64,000 nucleotides of DNA, taken from the NCBI RefSeq assembly GCF_900110425.1, contig NZ_FODS01000004.1, forward strand, positions 185,658 through 249,657, given 5' to 3'. The translations under genes were made by a program, and so were the position numbers. Under the pieces are notes generated by a model. The model was not told the origin of the DNA and did no database searches. It was given only the letters and a program-made list of their open reading frames with translations. Each line of letters begins with the position of its first letter. The first letter of the stretch is position 1. Positions 46,992-55,928 of the stretch are shown piece by piece. Source of the DNA: Salinihabitans flavidus. Lineage in GTDB: Bacteria; Pseudomonadota; Alphaproteobacteria; Rhodobacterales; Rhodobacteraceae.

Positions 46992-48518
46992 CTACATCTG
47001 AGCATATGTCTGCCAAGGCGCAAACTCGGCATCGCCAACGCCCATCTCCTCCGACAGCGTGAGTTTTCCCGACGCCACGGCGATCATCTCAGTAAAGATG
47101 CGCTTGCCGGCCTCCTGCACCGTCTCTTCGCCGTCCGCGATGGTGCCGCAATTGATGTCCATATCCTCGCGCATGCGTTCATACATCGGCGTGTTGGTGG
47201 CGATCTTGATCGACGGCGCGGGCTTATTGCCATAGCAAGATCCGCGACCGGTGGTGAATACGATGAGATTGCAACCCGAGGCGACCTCCCCTGTAATCGA
47301 CACAGGGTCGTAGCCAGGGCTATCCACGAACACGAGGCCTTTGACCTTGATCTGCTCGCCATAGCCATAGACACCGTTGAGATTTGTCGTGCCCGCTTTG
47401 GCCACGGCACCCAGCGATTTCTCAAGGATCGTGGTCAGGCCCCCAGCCTTGTTGCCTGGTGTGGGGTTGTTATTCATCTCTGAGCCATTTTTGGAGGCGT
47501 AGTCCTCCCACCAATCCAGCATTTTCATGAGCTTGTCGCCCACCTCTTGGCTGGCAGCGCGGTCGGTCAAGAGGTGTTCGGCGCCGTAGATCTCGGGCGT
47601 CTCGGCCAGCGCCGCTGTGCCGCCGTTCTGGACAAGCAGGTCCACCGCATGACCTAAGGCGGGGTTTGCCGTAATTCCGGAATAGCCATCCGAGCCGCCG
47701 CATTGAAGAGCTACCGTCAACTCGGACACCAGCACCGGCTCGCGCGTAGCCTCGTTTGCGTAGGCCAGCGCCTCTTCAAGCCATGTCAGGCCGATCTCGA
47801 CGGTGGCGCGCGTGCCGCCCACATCCTGAAGCGTATGATATCTGAACTTTTCCGGGGGCGGGTTGCCATACACCTCCAGCATCAGGGGGATCTGATTGCT
47901 CTCGCACCCCAGCCCCAGCATCAAGACAGAGGCGAAATTGGCGTGGGTCGCAAAGCCCCAGACGGTTCGCTGCAGCTTGTAAAACGCCTCGTCATCGGTG
48001 CCGATGCAGCAGCCCGCACCGTGCACGATGGGAACGATGCCGTCGACATTGGGATAGGCCTCAAGCAGTCCGCGCTTCTCAGCCTCGCGCGCGATCAAGC
48101 GAGCAGCGGACGCCGAGCAGTTCACTGAGGTGACGATGCCCACGTAGTTGCGCGTGCCAACCTTGCCGTCTGGACGACGAAATCCTTGAAACATTGCGCG
48201 TTCCGCCTCGGGAACCATCTGCGTTGGCTCTGCCTGCGTTCCGTGAACCTCGCGCTTGCCATGCTGCGTCATGGTCGCGTTGTGGACGTGGATATGCGTC
48301 CCTGCCGGGATATCGGCGCTGGCGAGACCGATGATCTGGCCGTATTTGATGATCTGCGCCCCAGCCTTGATATTGCTCACCGCGATCTTGTGGCCGCGCG
48401 GAACCGAGTCAAGACTGGTCAACTGTATATCCGAGACCGGTGCACCTGGCGCAATGTCCCCCATCGCGATGGCGACATTGTCAGAGTTATGGAGTTTCAA
48501 GGCACGACAATCGGGCAT
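46992..48518 (-). CDS. UxaA/altronate dehydratase family hydro-lyase
   Basis: A 508-residue fused-domain protein. An N-terminal SAF domain (about 1-95) is followed by the UxaA body with GTRNYVGIVTSVNCSASAARL, VHGAGCCIG, LGLGCESNQIP, LQCGGSDGYSGITANPALG and GRGSCYGNKPAPSIKIATN. The family dehydrates sugar acids (altronate, galactarate) or lyses sulfolactate, usually with an iron centre. It ends the operon that runs from the ribose-type transporter, so its substrate may be a hydroxy acid made from the imported compound. Confidence 0.92.
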   Translation of the reverse strand: MPDCRALKLHNSDNVAIAMGDIAPGAPVSDIQLTSLDSVPRGHKIAVSNIKAGAQIIKYGQIIGLASADIPAGTHIHVHNATMTQHGKREVHGTQAEPTQMVPEAERAMFQGFRRPDGKVGTRNYVGIVTSVNCSASAARLIAREAEKRGLLEAYPNVDGIVPIVHGAGCCIGTDDEAFYKLQRTVWGFATHANFASVLMLGLGCESNQIPLMLEVYGNPPPEKFRYHTLQDVGGTRATVEIGLTWLEEALAYANEATREPVLVSELTVALQCGGSDGYSGITANPALGHAVDLLVQNGGTAALAETPEIYGAEHLLTDRAASQEVGDKLMKMLDWWEDYASKNGSEMNNNPTPGNKAGGLTTILEKSLGAVAKAGTTNLNGVYGYGEQIKVKGLVFVDSPGYDPVSITGEVASGCNLIVFTTGRGSCYGNKPAPSIKIATNTPMYERMREDMDINCGTIADGEETVQEAGKRIFTEMIAVASGKLTLSEEMGVGDAEFAPWQTYAQM

Positions 48519-48556
48519 AGCTTGGGTCCCTTTTCAGGTCGATCTGGGGTGACAAT

Positions 48557-49012
48557 TCAGGCAGAAACGCTATCCGCGATCTCTTGGATGAACGCATCAA
48601 AGAAGGCTATGGTCAGATTTCTAGCAGTGGAGTTAAGCAGGCGGTTGCCCAACTGCGCGAGGCGCCCACCCACATCGACCTGCGCCACATAGGTCAGCCG
48701 CGTGCTGTCAGCCGCATCGCGGTGCAAAAGAACATCAGCACTGCCTTTGGCAAAGCCCGCCACACCGCCAGAGCCCTTGCCGGTCAAGTGGATCTGGCCG
48801 GTGACCTCGTCTTGTATCACCGACACGTCACCGGAGAACCGGGCTTTGACCGGCCCGACTTTCAGCACCACTTTCGCCGTGTAGTCCGTGTCCGACGTGC
48901 GCTCCAGCTCCTCACAGCCAGGAATGCAGCGCCTGAGTACATCTGGGTCAAGAAGCATAGTACGCACAACCCCTGGGGGCGCTTCGATACTGAGTTCATC
49001 TTCAAGCTGCAT
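48557..49012 (-). CDS. CoxG/SRPBCC family protein
   Basis: A 151-residue START-like protein matching CoxG (carbon monoxide dehydrogenase subunit G): PPGVVRTMLLDPDVLRRCIPGCEEL, LKVGPVKARFSGDV, and the Gly-rich GKGSGGVAGFAKGSADV. CoxG proteins help to mature molybdenum hydroxylases or recruit them to the membrane. The Mo-hydroxylase genes are 7 kb away in a separate operon, which links the two transcripts functionally. Confidence 0.9.
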   Translation of the reverse strand: MQLEDELSIEAPPGVVRTMLLDPDVLRRCIPGCEELERTSDTDYTAKVVLKVGPVKARFSGDVSVIQDEVTGQIHLTGKGSGGVAGFAKGSADVLLHRDAADSTRLTYVAQVDVGGRLAQLGNRLLNSTARNLTIAFFDAFIQEIADSVSA

Positions 49013-49069
49013 GAATCTTCCTTTTGTGGGTGGCAGGGGATCTTTGATCCCCCAGTTGGACGCGCCGGG

Positions 49070-50002
49070 TCAGATGTCGACCTTATCGCCGCCTTTGGTG
49101 TCGAGTATCTCGCGGGCATCGTCAGGGGTGGCAACCTCAAGACCCTGCCCTTCGATGATCTTGCGCGCGAATTGCACCTGTTCAGCGCTGGATGTAGCCA
49201 GACGCCCACTCCCGGCCCAAAGCGAATCCTCCAGCCCCACACGCAGGTTGCCGCCCATGGACACGGCCATCGCACCGATGCGGAATTGTGCAGCACCCGC
49301 GCCCAGAACCGACCAGCGATAATCATCGCCAAAAAGCCGGTCCGCCGTGCGTTTCATATGCGCCACGTCTTCGGGATGGGTGCCAATACCACCCAAGATG
49401 CCGAACACCGACTGGATGAAGAAGGGTGGCTTGACGATGCCCCTGTCGGCAAAGTGCTTGAGGTTATAGAGATGCGCGATGTCGTAACATTCAAACTCGA
49501 ACCGTGTTCCGTTGGCCGCGCAGGTCGTAAGGACGTATTCAATATCGGCAAAGCTGTTGCGGAAGACGAGGTCTTTCGAGTTCTCGAGATGCTCACGCTC
49601 CCAGTCGAATTTGAACTCCTTGAACTTCTCCAGAAGCGGAAAGAGGCCAAAGTTGATCGAGCCCATGTTGAGCGAGGCAACCTCGGGCTTGAAATGCGCG
49701 GTGGGCTGAACGCGCTCTTCCACAGTCATGAATGGACTGCCACCGGTGGTCAGGTTGATAACCGCATTGGTTGCCTGCTTAAGCTGCGGCAGGAACTTGG
49801 CGAAGCCCTCGATAGACTGGTCAGGTTTCCCAGTCACCTCATCGCGAGCATGCATGTGCAGGACCGAGGCGCCCGCCTCAGCCGCCGCCAGTGCGTCGTC
49901 AAGGATCTCCTGGGGTGTGATCGGCAGATGCGGCGACATGGACGGAGTGTGGATCGCACCGGTGGGCGCGCAGGTGATGATAACTTTCTTGCTTGCAGCC
50001 AT
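49070..50002 (-). CDS. BKACE (beta-keto acid cleavage enzyme, DUF849)
   Basis: A zinc-dependent aldolase-fold enzyme of 310 residues that condenses a beta-keto acid with acetyl-CoA and releases acetoacetate plus a new acyl-CoA. It opens KKVIITCAPTGAIHTPSMSP and carries the zinc ligands in VLHMHARDEVTGKP, then INLTTGG and the C-terminal MGGNLRVGLEDSLW. The start at 50002 has AAAGGAG upstream; the in-frame ATG 10 codons earlier does not. Specificity in this family varies (3-keto-5-aminohexanoate, dehydrocarnitine and others), so the substrate remains open. Confidence 0.93.
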   Translation of the reverse strand: MAASKKVIITCAPTGAIHTPSMSPHLPITPQEILDDALAAAEAGASVLHMHARDEVTGKPDQSIEGFAKFLPQLKQATNAVINLTTGGSPFMTVEERVQPTAHFKPEVASLNMGSINFGLFPLLEKFKEFKFDWEREHLENSKDLVFRNSFADIEYVLTTCAANGTRFEFECYDIAHLYNLKHFADRGIVKPPFFIQSVFGILGGIGTHPEDVAHMKRTADRLFGDDYRWSVLGAGAAQFRIGAMAVSMGGNLRVGLEDSLWAGSGRLATSSAEQVQFARKIIEGQGLEVATPDDAREILDTKGGDKVDI

Positions 50003-50038
50003 GGCCGAAGCTCCTTTCTTCTTGTTAGACACTTTTCA

Positions 50039-52600
50039 TCAGGCGCTTGACAATTTCAGCGCCTTTCTTCGTCCGAGCCAGCTCCGGCCTAGGCCAGAGG
50101 CACCTTTTGACTGCGAAGCTGCGGAAAAAATCAGTGCGGCCACCAACATGAGCGCGCCTTGGAAAAAATACTGGTGCGCTTGCGACAAGCCAAGGAAGGC
50201 CACGGCGCTCAGCACTACGGTCAGCAGGATCGCCCCAAGGATCGTACCGACAAAGCTGCCCCGCCCGCCTCGCAGGCTGGTGCCGCCAAGCACCACCGCC
50301 GCGATGCTGGTCAGGGTATAGCTTGTGCCCTGACGCGGGTCGCCGACGCCGATTTGGGCCATCAACATCACTGCCCCAAGAGCTGTGAGTAGCGAGGTTA
50401 GAATATAGCCGGCGATGAACACTCGGTCGACGCGGACCCCGATGCGCCGCGCGGCTTCTTCATTCGAACCCACAGCCTTGAGCTGCCAGCCCATGCGGGT
50501 TTTACGCAGCATGTATTCGCCAACGATCGCCAGCAGGACCATAACGATGAAGGCAACCGGGATGGGGCCAATGGCCGTGTTGATCGCATCGATTACCGGA
50601 TAACTAATAAACCCGCCCACGCCTTCGCGCAAAAGGAAGCTGAAGCCCTGGATGCCGATGAACAGCGTAAGCGTGGCCGAGATGGGGGTGAAGTCACCAA
50701 AGCGGATCAGCACCCCGTTTATGGCCCCAACGAGGAAGCCACTGCCGAAGATCAGGAAGAACCCCAGCAGCATGAGCGCAGCAGAGTCTCCGTCATTGAT
50801 GAAGAACGAGGCGACAACGACGAGGAACCCGGAAAGCGGTCCAACAGACAGGTCAATACCGCCCGTGAGCAAGGCCACCGTTTGCCCAAGGGCGATGAAG
50901 CCAAGAGGTGTTGCCAAAAGCAACAGGTTGGATACGTTGTAGGCCGAAAAGAAACTGGCGTTCTGGCCAAAGACATAAAGGCTGATCAAAACGACAACGA
51001 GGCTGAGCGGCACCACCGGTGCAAGGTCTGATTGCAGGAACTGTCGCCACTTGCCGGCTTGCAGGACTCCTTTCGCTGCCTTGGCCTTGTGGCCCACTTC
51101 CGTTCCATGCGCGTTTACTGCCGCCGAAACGATCTTTTCTTCGCGCACTTCATCGCCGGTCAGATGCGCAACGATCCGACCGCGCGAGAGGACGATCACT
51201 TCGTCGCACAGCCCCTCAAGCTCGGCCGAGTCCGAGGAGTTCACGACGATTGGAATGCCCTGCTGAGACAGTTCCCGAAGGATCGAGTAGATTTCGAACC
51301 GCGCGCCAACATCGACGCCTTGAGTCGGTTCATCGGCGACAACGAGCCCCGGCTCGGACAAGAGCGCGCGGGCCATAACGACCTTTTGTTGGTTCCCGCC
51401 TGAGAGCGACAGAATCGAGGCCTCGCTATTCCCCGCCTTGACCGACAGAGATCGAAATACCTCACCCACCGCGCCCATTTCCTTGCGGTGCCGAACAATG
51501 CCTCTTTGCGCGAACTTGTCCAGCGCCCCGAAACTCGCGTTCTCTCGCACCGTCAGGCTGCTCGCGATCCCTTCAGTGAGGCGGTCAGACGGCATGAAGG
51601 CAGTTTGTTTCTGCAGGTCTTGATAGGACAGTGCCTGACCTTTGAGTTCAAGGCGCCCTTCCGACGGCTGTAACCCGGCGATTGCGCGCATGAGTTCAGA
51701 CTGGCCGTTCCCCTCGACCCCCGCCACGCCAATGATCTTGCCGTGCGGCACAGCGAAGCTGACATCTGTGAACTTGTCGCCTGATAGGCCCTCGACCGCA
51801 AAGTCGATCTCTGCCACGTCGCCCTTCGCCTTGGGCGGAAAGGCATCGGTCAGCGTGCGCCCGACGATCATGTTCAGCACGTCGGCATCACTGATCTCGT
51901 CGACAGGCATCACGCCCTGAAACTGGCCGTCGCGCAGAATGGTGATACGCTGCGCGATCTGGCGCACCTCAGCCATGCGGTGCGTGATATAGAGAACCGC
52001 CGTACCCTTTGACGCGACCTGCCGAATGCGGTCAAAGAGCATGTCGGTCGCGTCTTTGCCGAGCGCTGAGGTCGGCTCGTCCAGAATCAGGAGTTTCGGT
52101 CTGATTGCCAATGCCTTGGCGATCTCCAAAAGATGCTTTTGCGCGATGTTGAGTTGATCGGCACGAACGTTCAGAGGAATGTCCAAGCCTACTTCGGCTA
52201 GCGCTTCGCGTGTCAGATCGGTAGCCGATTTTCCCTCGAAGATCGAGGGCGGCAAAGCGAGTTGGAAGTTCTCAAGTACTGTCAGATCGCCCAGAATCGC
52301 TGGGTGCTGAAACGAGATCGCGATGCCAAGCGCGACGGCGCTATCGGGCGAGAGGGGCGACACAATCCGATCGCCGAACTCGATCTGACCCGTATCGGGC
52401 TGGATCGTGCCAGCAATGATCTTCATCAGAGTGGACTTGCCCGCCCCATTCTCGCCCAGAACCGCATGGACCTCGTTTGCGTAGAACTCAACCGTGACGT
52501 TTTCGAGCGCGGTCACACCGGCATAATACTTCGAGATATTGGACAGGCGAATGGTGACCTCTGCCGGAGCCTCAGATCTTGAAACTGGTGTCGCTGACAT
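50039..52600 (-). CDS. Ribose-type ABC transporter ATPase-permease fusion (RbsA-RbsC)
   Basis: An 853-residue protein joining two normally separate subunits. Residues 1 to about 510 are an RbsA/MglA-like double ATPase: Walker A GENGAGKST (49-57), Walker B LLILDEPTSALG, a degenerate second P-loop GVEGNGQSE, second signature LSGGNQQKVVMARAL. From about 525 it becomes an RbsC-like permease (GGIDLSVGPLSGF, LGGTSLRGGRGSF). A short charged linker (GHKAKAAKGVLQAGKW) connects them. No frameshift or internal restart is needed. A separate RbsC-like permease is encoded at 53757-54752. Confidence 0.93.
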   Translation of the reverse strand: MSATPVSRSEAPAEVTIRLSNISKYYAGVTALENVTVEFYANEVHAVLGENGAGKSTLMKIIAGTIQPDTGQIEFGDRIVSPLSPDSAVALGIAISFQHPAILGDLTVLENFQLALPPSIFEGKSATDLTREALAEVGLDIPLNVRADQLNIAQKHLLEIAKALAIRPKLLILDEPTSALGKDATDMLFDRIRQVASKGTAVLYITHRMAEVRQIAQRITILRDGQFQGVMPVDEISDADVLNMIVGRTLTDAFPPKAKGDVAEIDFAVEGLSGDKFTDVSFAVPHGKIIGVAGVEGNGQSELMRAIAGLQPSEGRLELKGQALSYQDLQKQTAFMPSDRLTEGIASSLTVRENASFGALDKFAQRGIVRHRKEMGAVGEVFRSLSVKAGNSEASILSLSGGNQQKVVMARALLSEPGLVVADEPTQGVDVGARFEIYSILRELSQQGIPIVVNSSDSAELEGLCDEVIVLSRGRIVAHLTGDEVREEKIVSAAVNAHGTEVGHKAKAAKGVLQAGKWRQFLQSDLAPVVPLSLVVVLISLYVFGQNASFFSAYNVSNLLLLATPLGFIALGQTVALLTGGIDLSVGPLSGFLVVVASFFINDGDSAALMLLGFFLIFGSGFLVGAINGVLIRFGDFTPISATLTLFIGIQGFSFLLREGVGGFISYPVIDAINTAIGPIPVAFIVMVLLAIVGEYMLRKTRMGWQLKAVGSNEEAARRIGVRVDRVFIAGYILTSLLTALGAVMLMAQIGVGDPRQGTSYTLTSIAAVVLGGTSLRGGRGSFVGTILGAILLTVVLSAVAFLGLSQAHQYFFQGALMLVAALIFSAASQSKGASGLGRSWLGRRKALKLSSA

Positions 52601-52672
52601 GCCGCGTCCCTTGTCGCTGTCTTCGAATTTTGGGGCGTGACCCCGGGCAGGCCGGAATCACGCTTGGTTTGA

Positions 52673-53734
52673 TTACTTGCCGCCGACGGCTTTGGCCTGC
52701 ACATCCGCCGGAACGGAGGATGACAGAAAGATCGAGCCTGGCAGGTCATCGCGGCACTGAACCGGATTGGGCTCACCAGTGATCGAGTTCTCAAACGGCG
52801 GAACGGGGTTCATTTCCTGCTCGGGAGGCGTGCCCCCTGTAGCAAGCGCTGCGGCCCACTGCACCGCCAACCGTACGTCATCATTACCCGTGCTGACGGT
52901 GAAGAGCTCGAAATCCGGGTTGGATTCATGCTTTTCATGCCAGAAGCAGCCGATGGAGTTGCCGTCCGCAGCCGCAATGGCCGGGATCGAACGACCGTAC
53001 TTCTCGAACTCTGGCAGCGCGCCAACGAGCGAAGGACCAAAGTCGGACACGATCACGTCGATCTCGTCATGCTTGGCGATCTCTGCCGTCAATACCTGCT
53101 GAGTCAGTGCCGGGTCCCAGTTGGTCACGGCGAAGGGCAGCGAGTTGAGGAAGACATATTCGTCGCCCAGAACCGACTTCATCCCCTCATAGGCCTGCAC
53201 GCCTTGACTTGTCCCCGCCGGGCCGGAGAGAAAAAGGACGTTTCCGCCATCGGGCAGAATTTCCTTGATCCAATTGGCGAAGGTCACCCCTTCACCATAG
53301 AAATCCGTGTTAAGATACTTAGAGAAGTTCACGCCTTCTTCGCCCGCAACCTCAACGCGGAAGGGGATGACCACGCGACCAGCACGGTAGGCACTTGTCA
53401 TGGCAGGCAGAACGGCGGGGCCGCTGTCGGCAAAGACGATCAGCGCATCGGTGCCCTTGGCGGTGAAAGCCTTGATATCGGAAATCGCCTTCTGGGTGTT
53501 CCCTTGCGCGTCCGAATATTCGTAGTTGGTGATCGATGGACACTTGGCCGCTTCAATCGCTGCCGCCGCGTTTGTCACCTGGCGCCAGCTATTGCCGCCG
53601 AAGCCGTCCATCAGTGCCAACGTCGCCTCGTCCGGGCCACACCAGCTTGGCGTTTCTTCGCCCATTGCGGCCCCACCGATCGTCAGCGCGGCACTTGCCA
53701 CCGCCCCTGCGAGTTTGAGCTTCGAGTTTACCAT
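52673..53734 (-). CDS. Ribose-type ABC transporter substrate-binding protein
   Basis: A periplasmic type I (Peripla_BP_4-like) receptor of 353 residues, started at 53734 after a GGGAGG site. The leader has a hydrophobic core (LAGAVASAALTIGGAA). The mature protein contains TLALMDGFGGNSWRQVTNA, the NTQKAISDIKAF segment and LIVFADSGPAVLPAM. Cys residues near both ends could form a disulfide. Encoded between the free permease and the fused ATPase-permease genes. The ligand could be a sugar, polyol or other polar compound. Confidence 0.92.
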   Translation of the reverse strand: MVNSKLKLAGAVASAALTIGGAAMGEETPSWCGPDEATLALMDGFGGNSWRQVTNAAAAIEAAKCPSITNYEYSDAQGNTQKAISDIKAFTAKGTDALIVFADSGPAVLPAMTSAYRAGRVVIPFRVEVAGEEGVNFSKYLNTDFYGEGVTFANWIKEILPDGGNVLFLSGPAGTSQGVQAYEGMKSVLGDEYVFLNSLPFAVTNWDPALTQQVLTAEIAKHDEIDVIVSDFGPSLVGALPEFEKYGRSIPAIAAADGNSIGCFWHEKHESNPDFELFTVSTGNDDVRLAVQWAAALATGGTPPEQEMNPVPPFENSITGEPNPVQCRDDLPGSIFLSSSVPADVQAKAVGGK

Positions 53735-53756
53735 TTTTTTCTCCTCCCTGAAGTTA

Positions 53757-54752
53757 CTAGGTAAGTTTGCGTTGTCCAAACCTCCGCTGCATTGAGTGAA
53801 CGGAGATCCCCAGGCCCAACGCGAGCGCTTGGATGATAGATTGGCCAGAGTAAGGCACCCCAACCGCCAGGGCGAACTGGCTGAGCTGGTTCAGAAAAAT
53901 CGCGGCAATGAACGTGGCCAATGGATAGCCGCGACCGCCTGAGAGCGTGCCGCCGAGCACAACCACAGCGATGGAGGGCAAAAGCAGAGCTTCGCCCTGA
54001 AAGGCGGTCGGCTCGCGCAGGATGCCCGCGAGAAGTATACCGGCGAGGCAGTAAAGCAGCTGTGCATATACATAAGCCATTGACTCGTGCAGCCGCACCC
54101 TGAGCCCGACAGCGGCAGCGGCTGTCTTGTTCGCTCCAATGACCTCAAAGCGGCGGCCCATCACCGTCTTCTTGACCACGAAGGCCACCACGATCAGCGC
54201 GGCAAGGGCAAAGTACACCGAATGCGGGATGCCGAAGGTCGTGCCGATCACAATCTTCTGCAACAGCGGCGTCGTCAGGATCGGCACACCGCCCGAGACC
54301 GCAAAGACCCCACCGTATAGCAGCGCGTTGACACCAATTGTGGCGATCACCGCGTTCACACGGAACACGCCCACCATCACACCGTTCAGAATACCGGTTG
54401 CCAGCGCCGCGCAGATTGCCAGCCCAACGGCGTAGGGCAGTACCGCATTGTCGCCGGCAGGTACATGCGCACAGATTACAACGGCGAGCGATACGCCACC
54501 CGGCACCGAAAGGTCAAACCCGCCTTGCTGCACCACGAGAAGTTGGCCCAACCCAACGATTGCAAGCACGGCTGCAAACGGAATGCTGCCGCTGACGGCC
54601 CCAAGCGTGATGCTCGACGGAGCGAAGAAAATCGATGCGACGACGAGACCTACAATAGATAACAACACAGTCAAAATCTGCGGGCCTGGCATGCGGAAAA
54701 TGCCGCTGCCGGCGGACGAGAAGAACGGGGCCGTCTTAGAATTCCCAGCCAT
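53757..54752 (-). CDS. Ribose-type ABC transporter permease (RbsC-like)
   Basis: First gene of the leftward uptake and catabolism operon. The ATG at 54752, behind a GGGGG stretch, gives 331 residues; a TTG at 54803 would add 17. It has multiple helices and the family motifs QQGGFDLSVPGGVSL, VNAVIATIGVNALLYG and LGGTLSGGRGYPLATF. With the fused ATPase-permease it would supply the second membrane half of the complex. Confidence 0.9.
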   Translation of the reverse strand: MAGNSKTAPFFSSAGSGIFRMPGPQILTVLLSIVGLVVASIFFAPSSITLGAVSGSIPFAAVLAIVGLGQLLVVQQGGFDLSVPGGVSLAVVICAHVPAGDNAVLPYAVGLAICAALATGILNGVMVGVFRVNAVIATIGVNALLYGGVFAVSGGVPILTTPLLQKIVIGTTFGIPHSVYFALAALIVVAFVVKKTVMGRRFEVIGANKTAAAAVGLRVRLHESMAYVYAQLLYCLAGILLAGILREPTAFQGEALLLPSIAVVVLGGTLSGGRGYPLATFIAAIFLNQLSQFALAVGVPYSGQSIIQALALGLGISVHSMQRRFGQRKLT

Positions 54753-55224
54753 GCCGGCCCCCGGATGTGAACACAATTTGGGAAAGGCCTCTCTGGCTCT
54801 CAACCACGTCCATTTTCACTTTTCTCCCTGTCGCGTTCGCTCAGATCGGCTGACGATCTACGATAAATCAAGGGTGCCCAATCATCCATAAATAATCAAG
54901 CGTTAAGTTTTTCATCTTCGGAACTATTTTCGAACAGACGAAATCGACTCGCAGAGATTAGGGGATGACCCTTCAGATAACATGTTTTACTAATCTGTTT
55001 TTAATACATTATTTTCTTCTGCATCTTCGCGTTGCGCCGGTGGGCACACCTTAGGCTGCGCCTGAGCTTGTCGTGAATTGATACAAAACAGCGTTCCACG
55101 CCTTGGTTTTTGATTATCGTATGTTTAGTTTTTTTCAACGTCGCGAATCATTTCGGCGTCACTACCCCGCTAAGAAGACCAGGCGTGCTGACGCATGCTC
55201 AAATTCTTCGCGGAAAATTCGCGA
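54753..55224. other. AT-rich gene-free stretch between rbsC and tetR
   Basis: No gene is supported. The segment is markedly AT-richer than its neighbours (for example TTTTTAATACATTATTTTC near 55000) and must contain the promoter of the leftward rbsC operon and the 3' flank of tetR. An imperfect CTTAGGC-TGC-GCCTGAG hairpin lies near 55051. Confidence 0.4.
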
Positions 55225-55872
55225 TCAGGATGGTTCGACAGGCGCAGGCCAGCACTGGTACCAGCCCTCAAGATGCTGATCCACAGTGTTGGAAATGATA
55301 TCATCCAGCGGCAACTTGAGGGGCACCTTGAACACATGCAGACGGATCATGTTGAAGATCACGCCGCCGAAAGGGCGCCATGCCATCTCAAGCTCAACGT
55401 CGCTGATCGGAACATCTTTCAGCTCGCCATATCCGGCCTCTAACCGCATAAGATGGCAAATAGGTTCGAGGATTTTCTCTCGCACTGCCGCTTTTTGGAT
55501 CTGATAGGGCTCTGTGTATCCGCTCAAAGACGCGTGGAACATTAGCCTGATACAGTCCTCGTCGGTGACATTTCGGCAGTATTCGACAAGCACTGCCTTG
55601 ACCTCGCGCCGCAAGATATCCGGGTCGGTTGCCTCGATCCTTGAAAGCTTTTCGTAGACGGATGCGCTGAAGGCGTCGTCAAAAACCGCCTGCACCAAAT
55701 CCTCGCTATTCTTGAAATACTGGTAAAACATGGCCTGCGAGCAGCCAATTTCCTTTGCGAGCCCCCGCGTTGTGCCAGAAAGGCCCGCCCGCGCAAAGTA
55801 ATTGCGTGCACTAGCGATTATGGTCGCCCGGCGGAATTCTCTGTTCCTTTGAATTTTGGACGAGACCGCCAT
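55225..55872 (-). CDS. TetR family transcriptional regulator
   Basis: A 215-residue regulator with a TetR HTH near the N-terminus (FARAGLSGTTRGLAKEIGCSQAMFYQYFKNSEDLVQ, read in two parts) and a divergent ligand-binding domain. AAGGGGAG precedes the start. It follows the Mo-hydroxylase large-subunit gene by 56 bp on the same strand, so it is probably co-transcribed with it and may sense the pathway substrate. Confidence 0.9.
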   Translation of the reverse strand: MAVSSKIQRNREFRRATIIASARNYFARAGLSGTTRGLAKEIGCSQAMFYQYFKNSEDLVQAVFDDAFSASVYEKLSRIEATDPDILRREVKAVLVEYCRNVTDEDCIRLMFHASLSGYTEPYQIQKAAVREKILEPICHLMRLEAGYGELKDVPISDVELEMAWRPFGGVIFNMIRLHVFKVPLKLPLDDIISNTVDQHLEGWYQCWPAPVEPS

Positions 55873-55928
55873 CCACTCCCCTTTTTACCCTTTCGACCCG
55901 CTGCTCGCGCAGCGGGCCGTTAAACCTC

